Source of the DNA: JASTVH01 sp042862465
Lineage (GTDB): Bacteria > Pseudomonadota > Gammaproteobacteria > Pseudomonadales > Oleiphilaceae
Direction of reading: 5' to 3'
Length of the DNA stretch: 64,000 bases
Assembly: GCA_042862465.1 (NCBI GenBank)
Contig: JASTVH010000009.1
Span: 1-64,000, forward strand
Below are positions 15,435 to 23,452 of this stretch, one piece after another (the stretch's first letter is position 1; each line of letters begins with the position of its first letter). The notes under the pieces were generated by a model. It was not told the origin of the DNA. It saw only the letters and a list, made by a program, of their open reading frames with translations, and made no database searches. Position numbers and translations under genes: made by a program.

Positions 15435-16425
15435 CATCCTGACCGTACTGGCCGAGAAAGGCTTTCCCCTCGATGAACAACCCAGCCCCCACACCCTGCC
15501 CAGCCCGCTGATCGCGGCCTGGCCCCAGCAGGTGTTGGTGGCGGTGACCGGCCTCGACGCCCGGCGTTTTTTGCAGGGACAGGTCACCTGCAATCTGGAT
15601 GATCTCACCGCAAAAACCAGCCTGTTGGGCGCCCTGTGCACCCCTAAAGGTCGCGCCATCGTGACATTCCGGGTACTGGATGCCGGCGAGCAGGGTCTTC
15701 TGTTACGCATGCCCGCAAGCCTGGCGCCAACCGTGATCGAACATCTGGACAAGTTCCGGGTCTTCTTCAAGGCAGAGATGGCCGTACAGGAAGACTGGAC
15801 AGCAATCGGGCTGGTGGGCCGGGAGCTGCTGCCCCGACTGGGGCTGGAAGGCGACTCCACCCTCGCCCCGGGGGCGGTGGTGGCACTTGATGGCGCCTTC
15901 CTCGTCGCCACCCAACCGCTGCCCGACGGCACCGCGCGCTTCGAGCTGTGGCTTTCCCGCCAGGCGGTCGCGTTGCTGGACGCCCTGCCACCGGAGCATC
16001 GGGCAACCCCCGGCGCCTGGCATTACAGCGAAATCCAGGCCGGGCTGGCCAGTCTCACCGAAGCAACCTCCGGACAGTACGTACCCCAACACCTGAACTG
16101 GCACGCCCTGGAAGGGATCAGTTTCAAGAAGGGGTGCTACACGGGCCAGGAAGTCATCGCCCGCATGCGCTACCTGGGTCAGCTGAAGAAAAGCACCGTG
16201 CGTTTTGAGGCGGCCGGCACGGCCAGGATCGGACAGACCCTGGTGGACGATTCCGGCAAGAATGTGGGCCAGGTGATCGACCGGGTTGTCCTGGACGATC
16301 ACTCCTGCGCCCTGCTCGCCGTGACCCAGCATTCGGCCCTTTCCGGGACACTCCAGCTGGACGGCCAGGACACCCCGCTGACCCGCCAACCCCAGGGTTA
16401 CGCCATGCCCGAGCAAGACGAATAG
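15427..16425 (+). CDS. ygfZ: Folate-binding iron-sulfur cluster protein YgfZ
   Basis: YgfZ is a tetrahydrofolate-dependent factor for Fe-S enzyme assembly and repair, related to the glycine cleavage T protein. The signature KGCYTGQEVIARMRYLG lies near residues 236-252 with the conserved cysteine. The N-terminal segment FLQGQVTCNLDDL is typical of the family. 332 aa, normal length. It overlaps ygfX and ends the nadB cluster. Confidence 0.92.
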   Translation: MDSILTVLAEKGFPLDEQPSPHTLPSPLIAAWPQQVLVAVTGLDARRFLQGQVTCNLDDLTAKTSLLGALCTPKGRAIVTFRVLDAGEQGLLLRMPASLAPTVIEHLDKFRVFFKAEMAVQEDWTAIGLVGRELLPRLGLEGDSTLAPGAVVALDGAFLVATQPLPDGTARFELWLSRQAVALLDALPPEHRATPGAWHYSEIQAGLASLTEATSGQYVPQHLNWHALEGISFKKGCYTGQEVIARMRYLGQLKKSTVRFEAAGTARIGQTLVDDSGKNVGQVIDRVVLDDHSCALLAVTQHSALSGTLQLDGQDTPLTRQPQGYAMPEQDE

Positions 16426-16556
16426 ACACGGTCCTGTAACGCCCTGAAACAGGCAGCCAGCGGGTTTTCTGCTATAACTGTAAGGAGCTGAAGCGGTGTC
16501 GGGCGCAAGCGCCCCGCCGCGAATTAAACGACCAACCTTTACGGATTACCAAGCCC

Positions 16557-17393
16557 ATGTCAGACCTGTCGGAAAAGATTAAGAGCGAGATTTCGGACGC
16601 CATTGAAAACGACAAGCTGGTGTTGCCCACCCTTCCGGAAGTGGCGCTACAGGTCCGGGAAATAGCCGAATCGCCCGATTCCGCCATCATGGATCTGGTG
16701 AAGGTGATCAGCAATGACGCCGCCTTGACGGCCCGTTTGGTGCGTGTCTGCAATAGCCCCCTGTTCCGCGGCAGTCGGGAAATCGACAACCTCAACGTCG
16801 CCGTCAGCCGGCTGGGTATGGATTACACCGCCAACCTCGCCATGGGCCTGGCCATGGAGCAGATGTTCCAGGCCACCTCCGAAATGATCGACAAGCGCCT
16901 GCGCCAGACCTGGCAGCACAGCACCGAAATTGCCGGCATCAGCCATGTGCTGGCCCAGCACTACACCAAGCTCAAACAGGACCAGGCCACACTCGCCGGC
17001 CTCGTTCACCAGATCGGCGTGCTGCCGCTGCTGCGCTATGTGGAAGACAACGACATCCAGGTCAGCAGCATCATGCTCGACAACCTGATCGACGAACTGC
17101 ATCCCAAGATCGGTGTCGCCATTCTCCAGAAATGGGACTTCCCCAAGGAGCTGCAGCAGGTACCGGTGGAATACCTCAACTATGAACGCCAGGTGCCCAC
17201 GGCAGATTATGCCGATGTGGTGATGGTGGCCAACCTGCAGGTCCTGGCCGGCACCGGCAGCCCGGTGAACGAGATGGACTGGAGCAAGATCAGCGCCTTC
17301 GATCGGTTGGGTCTGGATCCGAACATGGATATGAGCGAGGAAGAGGATCTGAGTGCGCAGATGGATGCGGCGATGGCGTTGTTGAATCAGTAG
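16557..17393 (+). CDS. HDOD domain regulatory protein
   Basis: A 278-aa cytoplasmic protein made mainly of an HDOD domain, a degenerate HD fold without phosphohydrolase residues that is common in signalling proteins. Typical segments are LPTLPEVALQVREIAE (about 23-38), the VKVISNDAALTARLVRVCNS helix and GLVHQIGVLPLL. A likely -10 TATAAC lies at 16473-16478. The 5' leader carries a tight hairpin GGGCGC-AA-GCGCCC (16501-16513). It stands alone after ygfZ; its partner is unknown. Confidence 0.88.
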   Translation: MSDLSEKIKSEISDAIENDKLVLPTLPEVALQVREIAESPDSAIMDLVKVISNDAALTARLVRVCNSPLFRGSREIDNLNVAVSRLGMDYTANLAMGLAMEQMFQATSEMIDKRLRQTWQHSTEIAGISHVLAQHYTKLKQDQATLAGLVHQIGVLPLLRYVEDNDIQVSSIMLDNLIDELHPKIGVAILQKWDFPKELQQVPVEYLNYERQVPTADYADVVMVANLQVLAGTGSPVNEMDWSKISAFDRLGLDPNMDMSEEEDLSAQMDAAMALLNQ

Positions 17394-17520
17394 TTGCGAC
17401 GGTCTCAGCCGCCTCTCGGCGCGGGCCCTTCTTAAGCGACATTCCCTAGCAGTCCGGTGAAAATTGGAGCAGCTACTGCACCTGAGTCGTCTATGTGGCC
17501 ATAAGTGCCGCGGCAATGAG

Positions 17521-17658
17521 CCCCTCGCCCCTCCGTGGGAGAGGGGTTTGGGGAGAGGGGGAGCCGAGGCGCTGCCTCGGCCGAATCCACGACTTACACC
17601 TTGGGCGCCTTTGGCGCCTCCCCCTCTCCCCGGCCCTCTCCCACGAAGGGGAGAGGGA
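17521..17658. repeat. 138-bp palindromic intergenic repeat with two inner hairpins
   Basis: This fills most of the 300-base gap between the HDOD gene and ung; I see no gene in it. Outer arms (about 17521-17563 and 17619-17658) are inverted copies sharing CGTGGGAGAGGG and GGGGAGAGGGGGAG. Inside are two perfect hairpins: CCGAGGC-GCT-GCCTCGG (17564-17580) and GGCGCC-TTT-GGCGCC (17604-17618). The shape is cloverleaf-like. Similar GC-rich CCCTCTCCC palindromes occur between genes in many gammaproteobacteria, so a MITE- or REP-like dispersed element is likely; a shared terminator for the two convergent genes is also possible. Confidence 0.75.
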
Positions 17659-17693
17659 ATGTCAGCGTTATCACCGTGCTCCGGCTTCCGGCA

Positions 17694-18458
17694 CTAAGAC
17701 ACGTCAGCCTTCTCCCGCCGCGCCTTCTCCTTATACTGCGCCACCAGAGTCGCCTGATCCGGCAACGACCAATCGATCGTCTCCCGCCCCTCCTTCTCCA
17801 GCCAGGCGTTGGTCTGGGAAAAGTGCCGACAGCCCAGAAAACCGCGATGGGCGGACAGCGGTGACGGGTGGGGCGCGGTCAGCACGTGATGGCGCTGGCG
17901 ATCCACGATCTGGCCTTTCTTCTGGGCATGACTGCCCCACAGCAGGAACACGATCCCTTCCTGTTCGGCATTGAGGTGCTCGATTACACGATCGGTAAAG
18001 CGCTCCCAGCCCTTGCCCTGATGGGCCCCCGCCTGGCCCTGCACCACCGTCAGCACGGCATTGAGCAGCAAGACACCGCGGTCGGCCCAGGGTTGCAGGC
18101 AGCCGTGATCCGGCGGTGCGATGCCCAGGTCGGACTGGATTTCCTTGAAGATGTTGACCAGTGACGGCGGTGTTTTGACGCCCGGGCGGACGCTGAAGCA
18201 GAGGCCGTGGGCCTGGCCCGGGCCATGGTAGGGGTCCTGGCCGAGCACCACGACCTTGACCCGGTCGAACGGCGTCGAATTGAGCGCATTAAAGCACAGG
18301 TGGCTGGGCGGATAGAGCACCTTGCCGGCCCGCTCTTCCGCGGCCAGGAAGGCCGCCAGCTCCTGCATGTAAGGCTGGCGGAACTCGTCTTCCAGCAGCT
18401 CGCGCCAGCCGGTGCCCGGCTTCAGTCCCTGGAGGAGTGCGTCGGCCGCGGCGGTCAT
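17694..18458 (-). CDS. ung: Uracil-DNA glycosylase (family 1)
   Basis: Ung removes uracil from DNA and starts base-excision repair. The water-activating loop GQDPYHGPGQAHGLCFSV is present near residues 73-90, the minor-groove loop is HPSPLSAHRGF, and the uracil-recognition segment follows LLLNAVLTV. The 254-aa length is slightly longer than E. coli Ung because of a charged C-terminal tail. It starts 3 bases after the lysS stop, so the two are probably co-transcribed. Confidence 0.96.
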   Translation of the reverse strand: MTAAADALLQGLKPGTGWRELLEDEFRQPYMQELAAFLAAEERAGKVLYPPSHLCFNALNSTPFDRVKVVVLGQDPYHGPGQAHGLCFSVRPGVKTPPSLVNIFKEIQSDLGIAPPDHGCLQPWADRGVLLLNAVLTVVQGQAGAHQGKGWERFTDRVIEHLNAEQEGIVFLLWGSHAQKKGQIVDRQRHHVLTAPHPSPLSAHRGFLGCRHFSQTNAWLEKEGRETIDWSLPDQATLVAQYKEKARREKADVS

Positions 18459-18461
18459 GGG

Positions 18462-19979
18462 TTAGCCCTTTTCCGGGCGCATGGCCGGGAAGAGGATGAC
18501 ATCGCGGATGGAAGGCGAGTCGGTGAACAGCATCACCAGCCGGTCGATCCCGATGCCCTCGCCCACCGTCGGCGGCAGGCCGTGCTCCAGCGCCACGATG
18601 TAGTCCTCGTCGAAGTACATGGCCTCGTCGTCGCCCGCCTCTTTTTCCCGCACCTGGGCGCGGAAACGCTCGGCCTGGTCTTCGGCGTCGTTGAGCTCCG
18701 AGAAGCCGTTGGCGATCTCGCGACCGCCGACAAAGAACTCGAAGCGTTCGGTGACGAACGGGTCGCTGTCGCGGCGGCGCGCCAGGGGCGAGACTTCGGT
18801 CGGGTAGTCGGTGATAAAGGTCGGCTGGATCAGCTTGTGTTCCGCCGTCTTCTCGAAGATCTCGATCTGGACCTTGCCCAGCCCCCAGCTGTCCTTGAGC
18901 GGAATCCCCAGTTCCCGGGCGATGGCCTTCGCCTGCTCCAGATCCCCCACCTGCTCGGCGGTGACATTCGGGTTGTGCTTGAGGATGGCCTCGACCACGG
19001 TCATGCGCTCGAACGGCGCGCCGAAGTCGTACTCGCGGGTTTCCACCACTTCGCCATCGTTGTCGCGAAGGGTGTTCACCACGGTGGTGTTACCGAGCAC
19101 GTCCTGGGCGAGCTGGCGCAGCATGGCTTCGGTCAGGTCCATGGCATCCTGGTAGTCACCGTAGGCCTGGTAGAACTCCAGCATGGTGAATTCGGGATTG
19201 TGGCGGGTGGAGAGCCCTTCGTTACGGAAGTTGCGGTTGATCTCGAACACCCGCTCGAAACCGCCCACCACCAGACGCTTCAGGTACAGCTCCGGGGCAA
19301 TCCGCAGGAACATCTCGATATCCAGCGCATTGTGGTAGGTCGCGAAAGGTCGCGCCGTGGCCCCGCCGGGAATCGCCTGCAACATCGGCGTTTCCACCTC
19401 GATGAAATCCCGCTGGGTGAGGAAGTTGCGGATGCCGTTGACGATCTTGCTGCGGACCTTGAAGGTATCGCGGGTGTGCTCGTTGGTGATCAGATCCACA
19501 TAGCGGCGACGGTACTTCAGCTCCGGATCCACCAGGCCCTTGTGTTTCTCCGGCAGCGGCCGCAGCGCCTTGGTCAGCAGACGGTAATCGTCCATGACCA
19601 CATACAGGTCACCCTTGCCCGACTTCGACAGTTTGCCGCGCACGCCCACGATGTCGCCCAGGTCCCAGTGTTTGGTGTCTTTCTGGACCTCTTTGGCGGC
19701 GTACACCTGAATGCGGCCGGTCATGTCCTGCAGGACCTTGAAGGCCTTGCGGTCCAGCATCAGGCGACCGGCCACGGCCACCTCGATGCCCATCTCTTCC
19801 AGTTCTTCCTTGCTCTTGTCGCCGTAATGGGCCTGCAGATCGGCCGCATAGGCGTCACGCCGGAAGTCATTGGGGAAAGGGGTGGACTGCTCCTGGCGGA
19901 TTTCCTCCAGTTTGGCACGCCGCTCCGCAATCAGACGGTTCTCGTCCTGGGCTTCGGTTTCAGGGCGCTTGTCGGTCAT
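18462..19979 (-). CDS. lysS: Lysyl-tRNA synthetase, class II
   Basis: LysS charges tRNA-Lys. The 505-aa protein equals the E. coli length. An N-terminal OB-fold anticodon-binding domain (about 60-160) precedes the class II catalytic core with motif 1 (FIEVETPMLQAIPGGATARPF), motif 2 (FRNEGLSTRHNPEFTMLEFY) and motif 3 (GIGIDRLVMLF). It follows prfB by 26 bases in the conserved prfB-lysS order. Confidence 0.97.
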   Translation of the reverse strand: MTDKRPETEAQDENRLIAERRAKLEEIRQEQSTPFPNDFRRDAYAADLQAHYGDKSKEELEEMGIEVAVAGRLMLDRKAFKVLQDMTGRIQVYAAKEVQKDTKHWDLGDIVGVRGKLSKSGKGDLYVVMDDYRLLTKALRPLPEKHKGLVDPELKYRRRYVDLITNEHTRDTFKVRSKIVNGIRNFLTQRDFIEVETPMLQAIPGGATARPFATYHNALDIEMFLRIAPELYLKRLVVGGFERVFEINRNFRNEGLSTRHNPEFTMLEFYQAYGDYQDAMDLTEAMLRQLAQDVLGNTTVVNTLRDNDGEVVETREYDFGAPFERMTVVEAILKHNPNVTAEQVGDLEQAKAIARELGIPLKDSWGLGKVQIEIFEKTAEHKLIQPTFITDYPTEVSPLARRRDSDPFVTERFEFFVGGREIANGFSELNDAEDQAERFRAQVREKEAGDDEAMYFDEDYIVALEHGLPPTVGEGIGIDRLVMLFTDSPSIRDVILFPAMRPEKG

Positions 19980-20005
19980 GGTCTATCGGGTCTCCACTCG
20001 GGTCA

Positions 20006-21101
20006 TTACAGGCCTTGCTTGAGGCTGGCTTCGATAAAGCGGTCGATGTTGCCGTCGAGCACCGCCTGGGTATTGCTGGTTTCCACCTTGGTGCGCAGAT
20101 CCTTGATGCGCTGGTCGTCCAGGACGTAGGAGCGAATCTGGCTTCCCCAGCCGATATCCGCCTTGGTCTCTTCCATGCGCTGTTTTTCGGCGTTCTGCTT
20201 CTGCAACTCCAACTCGTACAGCTTGGCCTTCAACTGCTTCATGGCCTGATCTTTGTTGGAATGCTGCGAACGCCCGGCCTGACAGGCCACCACGACGCCG
20301 GTCGGCAGGTGGGTCAGTCGCACCGCCGATTCGGTCCGGTTGACGTGCTGACCACCGGCACCGGAGGCGCGGTACACGTCCACCCGCAGATCGGCCGGGT
20401 TGATGTCGATCTCGATGGAGTCGTCCACCTCGGGCGAGACAAACACCGAAGCGAAGGACGTATGGCGCCGGTTACCGGAATCGAACGGCGACTTGCGCAC
20501 CAGGCGGTGTACGCCGGTTTCCGTACGCAACCAGCCGTAGGCATAATCGCCGCTAACGTGGATGGTGGCACTCTTGATACCGGCCACGTCGCCGCCCTGG
20601 GCTTCCACCAGCTCGGCCTTGAAGCCCTTGTTCTCGGCCCAGCGCAGGTACATGCGCAGTAGCATGTCGGCCCAGTCCTGGGCTTCGGTGCCGCCGGAGC
20701 CGGCCTGGATATCGAGGTAGGCGTTGTTTTCATCCATCTCGCCGGAAAACATGCGCCGGAACTCGAGTTTTTCCAGTTCCTGATTCATGTCCTCCAGATC
20801 GCCCTGGATGTCGTTGACCGCCTGCTCGTCGTCCTCTTCGTTGGCCATTTCCAGCAGATCTTCCGCATCGGCCAGCCCCTGATCGAGGCGCTCGATGGTG
20901 GACACGATCAACTCCAGATTCGCCCGCTCCTTGCCCAGATTCTGGGCGCGGGTGGGGTCTTCCCAAACGCTGGGATCTTCCAGTTCGCGTTCGACTTCGG
21001 TCAGGCGTTCTTTGCGTGTTTCGTAGTCAAAGATACCCCCTCAGGGCGTCGGTGCGGCCCTTGAGGTCTTTGATGGTCTGAACGATGGGATTGATTTCCA
21101 T
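20006..21101 (-). CDS. prfB: Peptide chain release factor 2 (programmed +1 frameshift)
   Basis: RF2 recognises UGA and UAA and releases the finished peptide. The gene is in two frames. Codons 1-24 run from the ATG at 21101 (MEINPIVQTIKDLKGRTDAL...) to an in-frame TGA at 21027-21029. After a +1 shift the frame continues from 21028 to the stop at 20006, giving 364 aa in all. The GGQ catalytic motif is in GAGGQHVNRTESAV. The tripeptide SPF that reads UGA is visible in KSPFDSGNRR. A single-frame ORF call starting at 20911 misses the N-terminal 60-odd residues. lysS follows. Confidence 0.97.
21026..21040 (-). promoter_or_regulatory. RF2 programmed frameshift site
   Basis: On the minus strand the sequence is AGGGGG-TAT-CTT-TGA-C: an internal Shine-Dalgarno-like AGGGGG three bases before the slippery CTT and the in-frame TGA followed by C. 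This is the canonical autoregulatory element: low RF2 lets ribosomes slip +1 and make more RF2. Confidence 0.95.
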
Positions 21102-21159
21102 AACAGCCTTCTTTCGTTGGGGCCGCAGTACTGCAGGCCCAGCGAGTGATATCGATAAA

Positions 21160-21195
21160 GGCCGCTATTCTAACGGATGACGGGTGGGGAATACA
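21160..21195 (-). promoter_or_regulatory. Likely prfB promoter with GC-rich discriminator
   Basis: On the minus strand TAGAAT (21167-21172) is followed by AGCGGCC, a GC-rich discriminator. The same 13-mer TAGAATAGCGGCC occurs at the rpsP promoter. The -35 is weak (TGTATT at 17-base spacing). Start of transcription would be about 60 bases before the ATG. Confidence 0.45.
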
Positions 21196-21212
21196 TGCCT
21201 GGGTTTTTGGAC

Positions 21213-21292
21213 GTTGGCACGCAGCGTGCGACCCTAACTGCCATGGTCAAGCATCATTTTACGTGAAACGTCCAACCTCCTACGTGAAACGC
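21213..21292. repeat. Dispersed intergenic repeat (AACGTCCAAC type), copy A
   Basis: The left part contains GGACGTTGG, the right part ACGTGAAACGTCCAAC followed by another ACGTGAAACG, so the ends are inverted relative to each other. A close relative lies at 62572-62643. No gene is visible here; it occupies the gap between prfB and the DUF1127 gene. Likely a non-coding dispersed element of this genome. Confidence 0.5.
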
Positions 21293-21401
21293 CATAGGCC
21301 CCCAAAATACGTGGTATCCCGAACTGCGCAATGAATGATCATTCAATATACTGATACCGTCATTCAATCAATCTCCGTTGGCAAATTGAAGAGAGGCTGT
21401 C

Positions 21402-21560
21402 ATGAAGTACACAAAAGTGATCCAGACGGCTAAGACTTGGAAACGGCGGCGGATGGAGCGCGCCTCACTGGCTCAGATGGACGAGCGGCTGCTGCGGGAT
21501 ATCGGTTTCGACCAGCTGCAGGCCCGCGAAGAAAGTCGTAAGCCGTTCTGGAAGAAGTAG
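21402..21560 (+). CDS. DUF1127 (YjiS-like) small protein, 52 aa
   Basis: This short gene encodes a 52-residue, arginine-rich protein with the DUF1127 pattern: TWKRRRMERASLAQMDERLL then RDIGFDQLQAREE. GAGAGG lies 5 bases before the ATG. DUF1127 proteins are stress-related; in Rhodobacter sphaeroides CcaF1 is an RNA-binding member whose transcript carries downstream sRNAs, and in Agrobacterium relatives affect metabolism. Here the downstream 200 bases are strongly structured and end in a terminator. Function in this organism is unknown. Confidence 0.85.
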   Translation: MKYTKVIQTAKTWKRRRMERASLAQMDERLLRDIGFDQLQAREESRKPFWKK

Positions 21561-21582
21561 GAAGAACTGTGCTTTTGGGGGC

Positions 21583-21773
21583 GGGCGTAGAAAAAATTTG
21601 GGGTATTACGCCCAATGGACGATTTTTTTACGCCCCCTGCTCCCCTAATCTGAACACAGTTGAGAGTTAACAGGCAGTCAGGCCTTTCTGTTTACTCAAA
21701 CCGTCTTTTCCCAAGGGCCTCCCAAGTCAAAGCCCTTATTTGATGCCAGGCACTCCGGTGCCTGGCTTTTTTT
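21583..21773 (+). ncRNA. Candidate 3'UTR or sRNA downstream of the DUF1127 gene
   Basis: No ORF fits here. A left arm GGGCGTA (21583-21589) can pair with either of two right arms TACGCCC (21607-21613 or 21629-21635), giving mutually exclusive hairpins; a T7 tract lies at 21623-21629. Then come a hairpin AAGGGC/GCCCTT and a strong terminator at 21745-21773. This could be the long 3'UTR of the DUF1127 mRNA, a processed sRNA, or an independent sRNA starting near 21660. No promoter is clear. Confidence 0.35.
21745..21773 (+). terminator. Rho-independent terminator
   Basis: The 9-bp stem GCCAGGCAC-TCCG-GTGCCTGGC is followed by seven T. It terminates plus-strand transcripts from the DUF1127 gene and its 3' region, and converges on the SDR gene. 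Confidence 0.9.
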
Positions 21774-21844
21774 ATGTCCGCTGTTTGGTGACGCGTCTGA
21801 GGTGGACTGACGTCGGATGCCAAACGCTGCCATCCCCTCTTCCC

Positions 21845-22618
21845 CTACCCCTCAATCAACTTCTGCGTCACCCGCGTCGATGCCTTACGGGGCATCATTC
21901 GACTGGTCATCACCGACACACAGTTCAATAAACCCGGCACCACCATACGCCGTCCCGCAAAGAGAGCCCGGACACCCGCTTCGGCCACCGGGCGCGGCGC
22001 CATAGCCGTGCTCATCAGCAGCTTGTTGGTCTCGTTCTTGGCCACCACGTGGAAGTTGGTGTCTACCGCACCGGGGCACAGGGCGGTGACCGTGACCCCC
22101 TGTCCTCGCAGTTCCGCATCCAGCGCCTCGGACAGGGACAGGACATAGGCCTTGCTGGCGCAGTAAACGGCCATCTTCGGGCCGGGCTGGAAGGCAGCGA
22201 CCGAGGCCACGTTGAGAATCCGGCCGTGACCGCGCTCCACCATGGCCTTGCCGAACAGGTGGCACATTTCCGTCAGGGTCACCATGTTCAGGTGCATCAT
22301 GGCCTGCTGGCCGGCCAGGTCGAGATCCAGGAACGCACCCTTGAAGCCAAAGCCGGCATTGTTGACCAGGATATCGATGGGCTGGTCCGCCACTTGCTCG
22401 TACAGTTTCGCCGCAGCGCCTTCGGCGGCCAGGTCCATGGCGATCACCGTGGTCTGCACGCCAAATTCGCTGCCCAGGCGCTCGGCCAGTTTCTTCAATT
22501 TGTCCTCGCTGCGGGCCACCAGGATCAGGTGATTGGTGCGGGAAGCCAGGGAGCGGGCGATTTCCTCGCCGATCCCCATGGAAGCCCCGGTGATCAGGGC
22601 GGTGTGATTCGCTGACAT
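21845..22618 (-). CDS. Short-chain dehydrogenase/reductase
   Basis: A 257-aa NAD(P)-dependent SDR. The cofactor loop TGASMGIGEEIARSLA, the structural NNAG (DILVNNAGFGF), the catalytic serine region (NVASVAAFQPG) and YxxxK (YCASKAYVLSLSEAL) are all present. The C-terminal half (MMPRKASTRVTQKL) resembles the YqjQ/DltE-like group of acyl or ketone reductases. Substrate unknown. The ATG at 22618 has GGAG 8 bases upstream; an 11-residue longer start lacks one. A strong promoter at 22658-22686 makes it a separate unit from the methyltransferase gene upstream. Confidence 0.88.
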   Translation of the reverse strand: MSANHTALITGASMGIGEEIARSLASRTNHLILVARSEDKLKKLAERLGSEFGVQTTVIAMDLAAEGAAAKLYEQVADQPIDILVNNAGFGFKGAFLDLDLAGQQAMMHLNMVTLTEMCHLFGKAMVERGHGRILNVASVAAFQPGPKMAVYCASKAYVLSLSEALDAELRGQGVTVTALCPGAVDTNFHVVAKNETNKLLMSTAMAPRPVAEAGVRALFAGRRMVVPGLLNCVSVMTSRMMPRKASTRVTQKLIEG

Positions 22619-22643
22619 TGCATTTCTCCAAGACACAATACAC

Positions 22644-22659
22644 TTCGACAAGCTTCGAA
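22644..22659 (-). promoter_or_regulatory. Palindromic operator candidate at the SDR start site
   Basis: TTCGA-CAAGCT-TCGAA, perfect 5-bp arms, overlaps the predicted transcription start of the SDR gene. A repressor site is plausible but the protein is unknown. Confidence 0.3.
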
Positions 22660-22686
22660 TTTAACCAATAGTTCGATAACTGTCAA
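22658..22686 (-). promoter_or_regulatory. Sigma70 promoter of the SDR gene
   Basis: On the minus strand TTGACA (22681-22686) and TAAATT (22658-22663) are 17 bases apart. The -35 is a perfect consensus. It gives a leader of about 35 bases. Confidence 0.7.
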
Positions 22687-22708
22687 AGCGTTTATCTTGT
22701 GTGTACTG

Positions 22709-23452
22709 TCAGCGAGTACGCCGCCATACGGTCAATTCCGCCAACGTGTGCTGGTACTTGCGCCGGGTTTCGCGGATCACAAAAGGCAGGTCCTGGGGCA
22801 CCCCGACCGGCGTGAAGTGATCGTCCAGCCAGCGGTGGAGCCCGTCACGCACGGTCCGGGGCTGGCCATCAACGTAGTAGCCCCCGATCCAGTGAGCCCG
22901 CGGCGTGTATTCCTCCAGCAGGGTGTAAGGGGAACTCAACACCAGATAGCCGCCGACATGGAGATGCCGATGCACCTGCTGCAGAAACGCCGCCGGTTCG
23001 GCCAGGCGGTCGATCAGATTACCGGCGAAGACGAGGTCAAAGGCTGAGCCCAATCCCTCCAAACGGCAGGCGTCCCCCTGGAGGAAGCTCACGCGGTGTC
23101 GGGTTTCGGCCAACCCCAGGGCCTCCAGATCTGCCTCCCGGGGCGACCAGAGTTCGCCCTCGTCCACCACCGTATAGCTCAGACGCCCTTCGGACTGCAG
23201 TTCCTGGGCGGCACCGATAAAACGTGTGGAGAGATCGACCGCCGTCACCCGATTGAAGGTTCGCGCCAGCTCAAAGCTCGTCCGCCCTACCGCACAGCCT
23301 AGATCGAGCGCTGTCTCCAGCGGCCCTTCCACCATGGCCTCCACACAGGCCGCGGCACAAGCCGCGGGATAGTTGGGCACATCAAAATGAGGGGGGCCGA
23401 AGTGAAAGTCCAAATACTGGCTGAGTAGTGCGTCGGTCTCGTAGGGGTTCAT
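22709..23452 (-). CDS. OvoA C-terminal-type methyltransferase (putative 4-mercaptohistidine N1-methyltransferase)
   Basis: A 247-aa SAM-dependent methyltransferase. It begins NPYETDALLSQYLDFHFG, and has the SAM loop ALDLGCAVGRTSFELA (about 48-63), an acidic loop VTAVDLS, and downstream NLIDRL and VLSSPYTLLEEYTP. These blocks match the C-terminal domain of OvoA, which methylates the imidazole of 4-mercaptohistidine in ovothiol synthesis. In typical OvoA it is fused to the sulfoxide synthase; here it is a separate gene overlapping the synthase-like gene by 4 bases. The family call is from recalled motifs; substrate is inferred. Confidence 0.8.
   Translation of the reverse strand: MNPYETDALLSQYLDFHFGPPHFDVPNYPAACAAACVEAMVEGPLETALDLGCAVGRTSFELARTFNRVTAVDLSTRFIGAAQELQSEGRLSYTVVDEGELWSPREADLEALGLAETRHRVSFLQGDACRLEGLGSAFDLVFAGNLIDRLAEPAAFLQQVHRHLHVGGYLVLSSPYTLLEEYTPRAHWIGGYYVDGQPRTVRDGLHRWLDDHFTPVGVPQDLPFVIRETRRKYQHTLAELTVWRRTR

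Noticed and set aside
18207..20129. 640-aa plus-strand ORF opposite lysS
   Set aside because: High GC leaves the antisense frame open; composition is that of a mirror frame and lysS motifs are complete on the minus strand.
22679..22718. Two CTGTCA half-sites near the SDR promoter
   Set aside because: Spacing is far from 11 bp, and the first is part of the -35 box (TTGACA on the minus strand), so this is not a Pho box.
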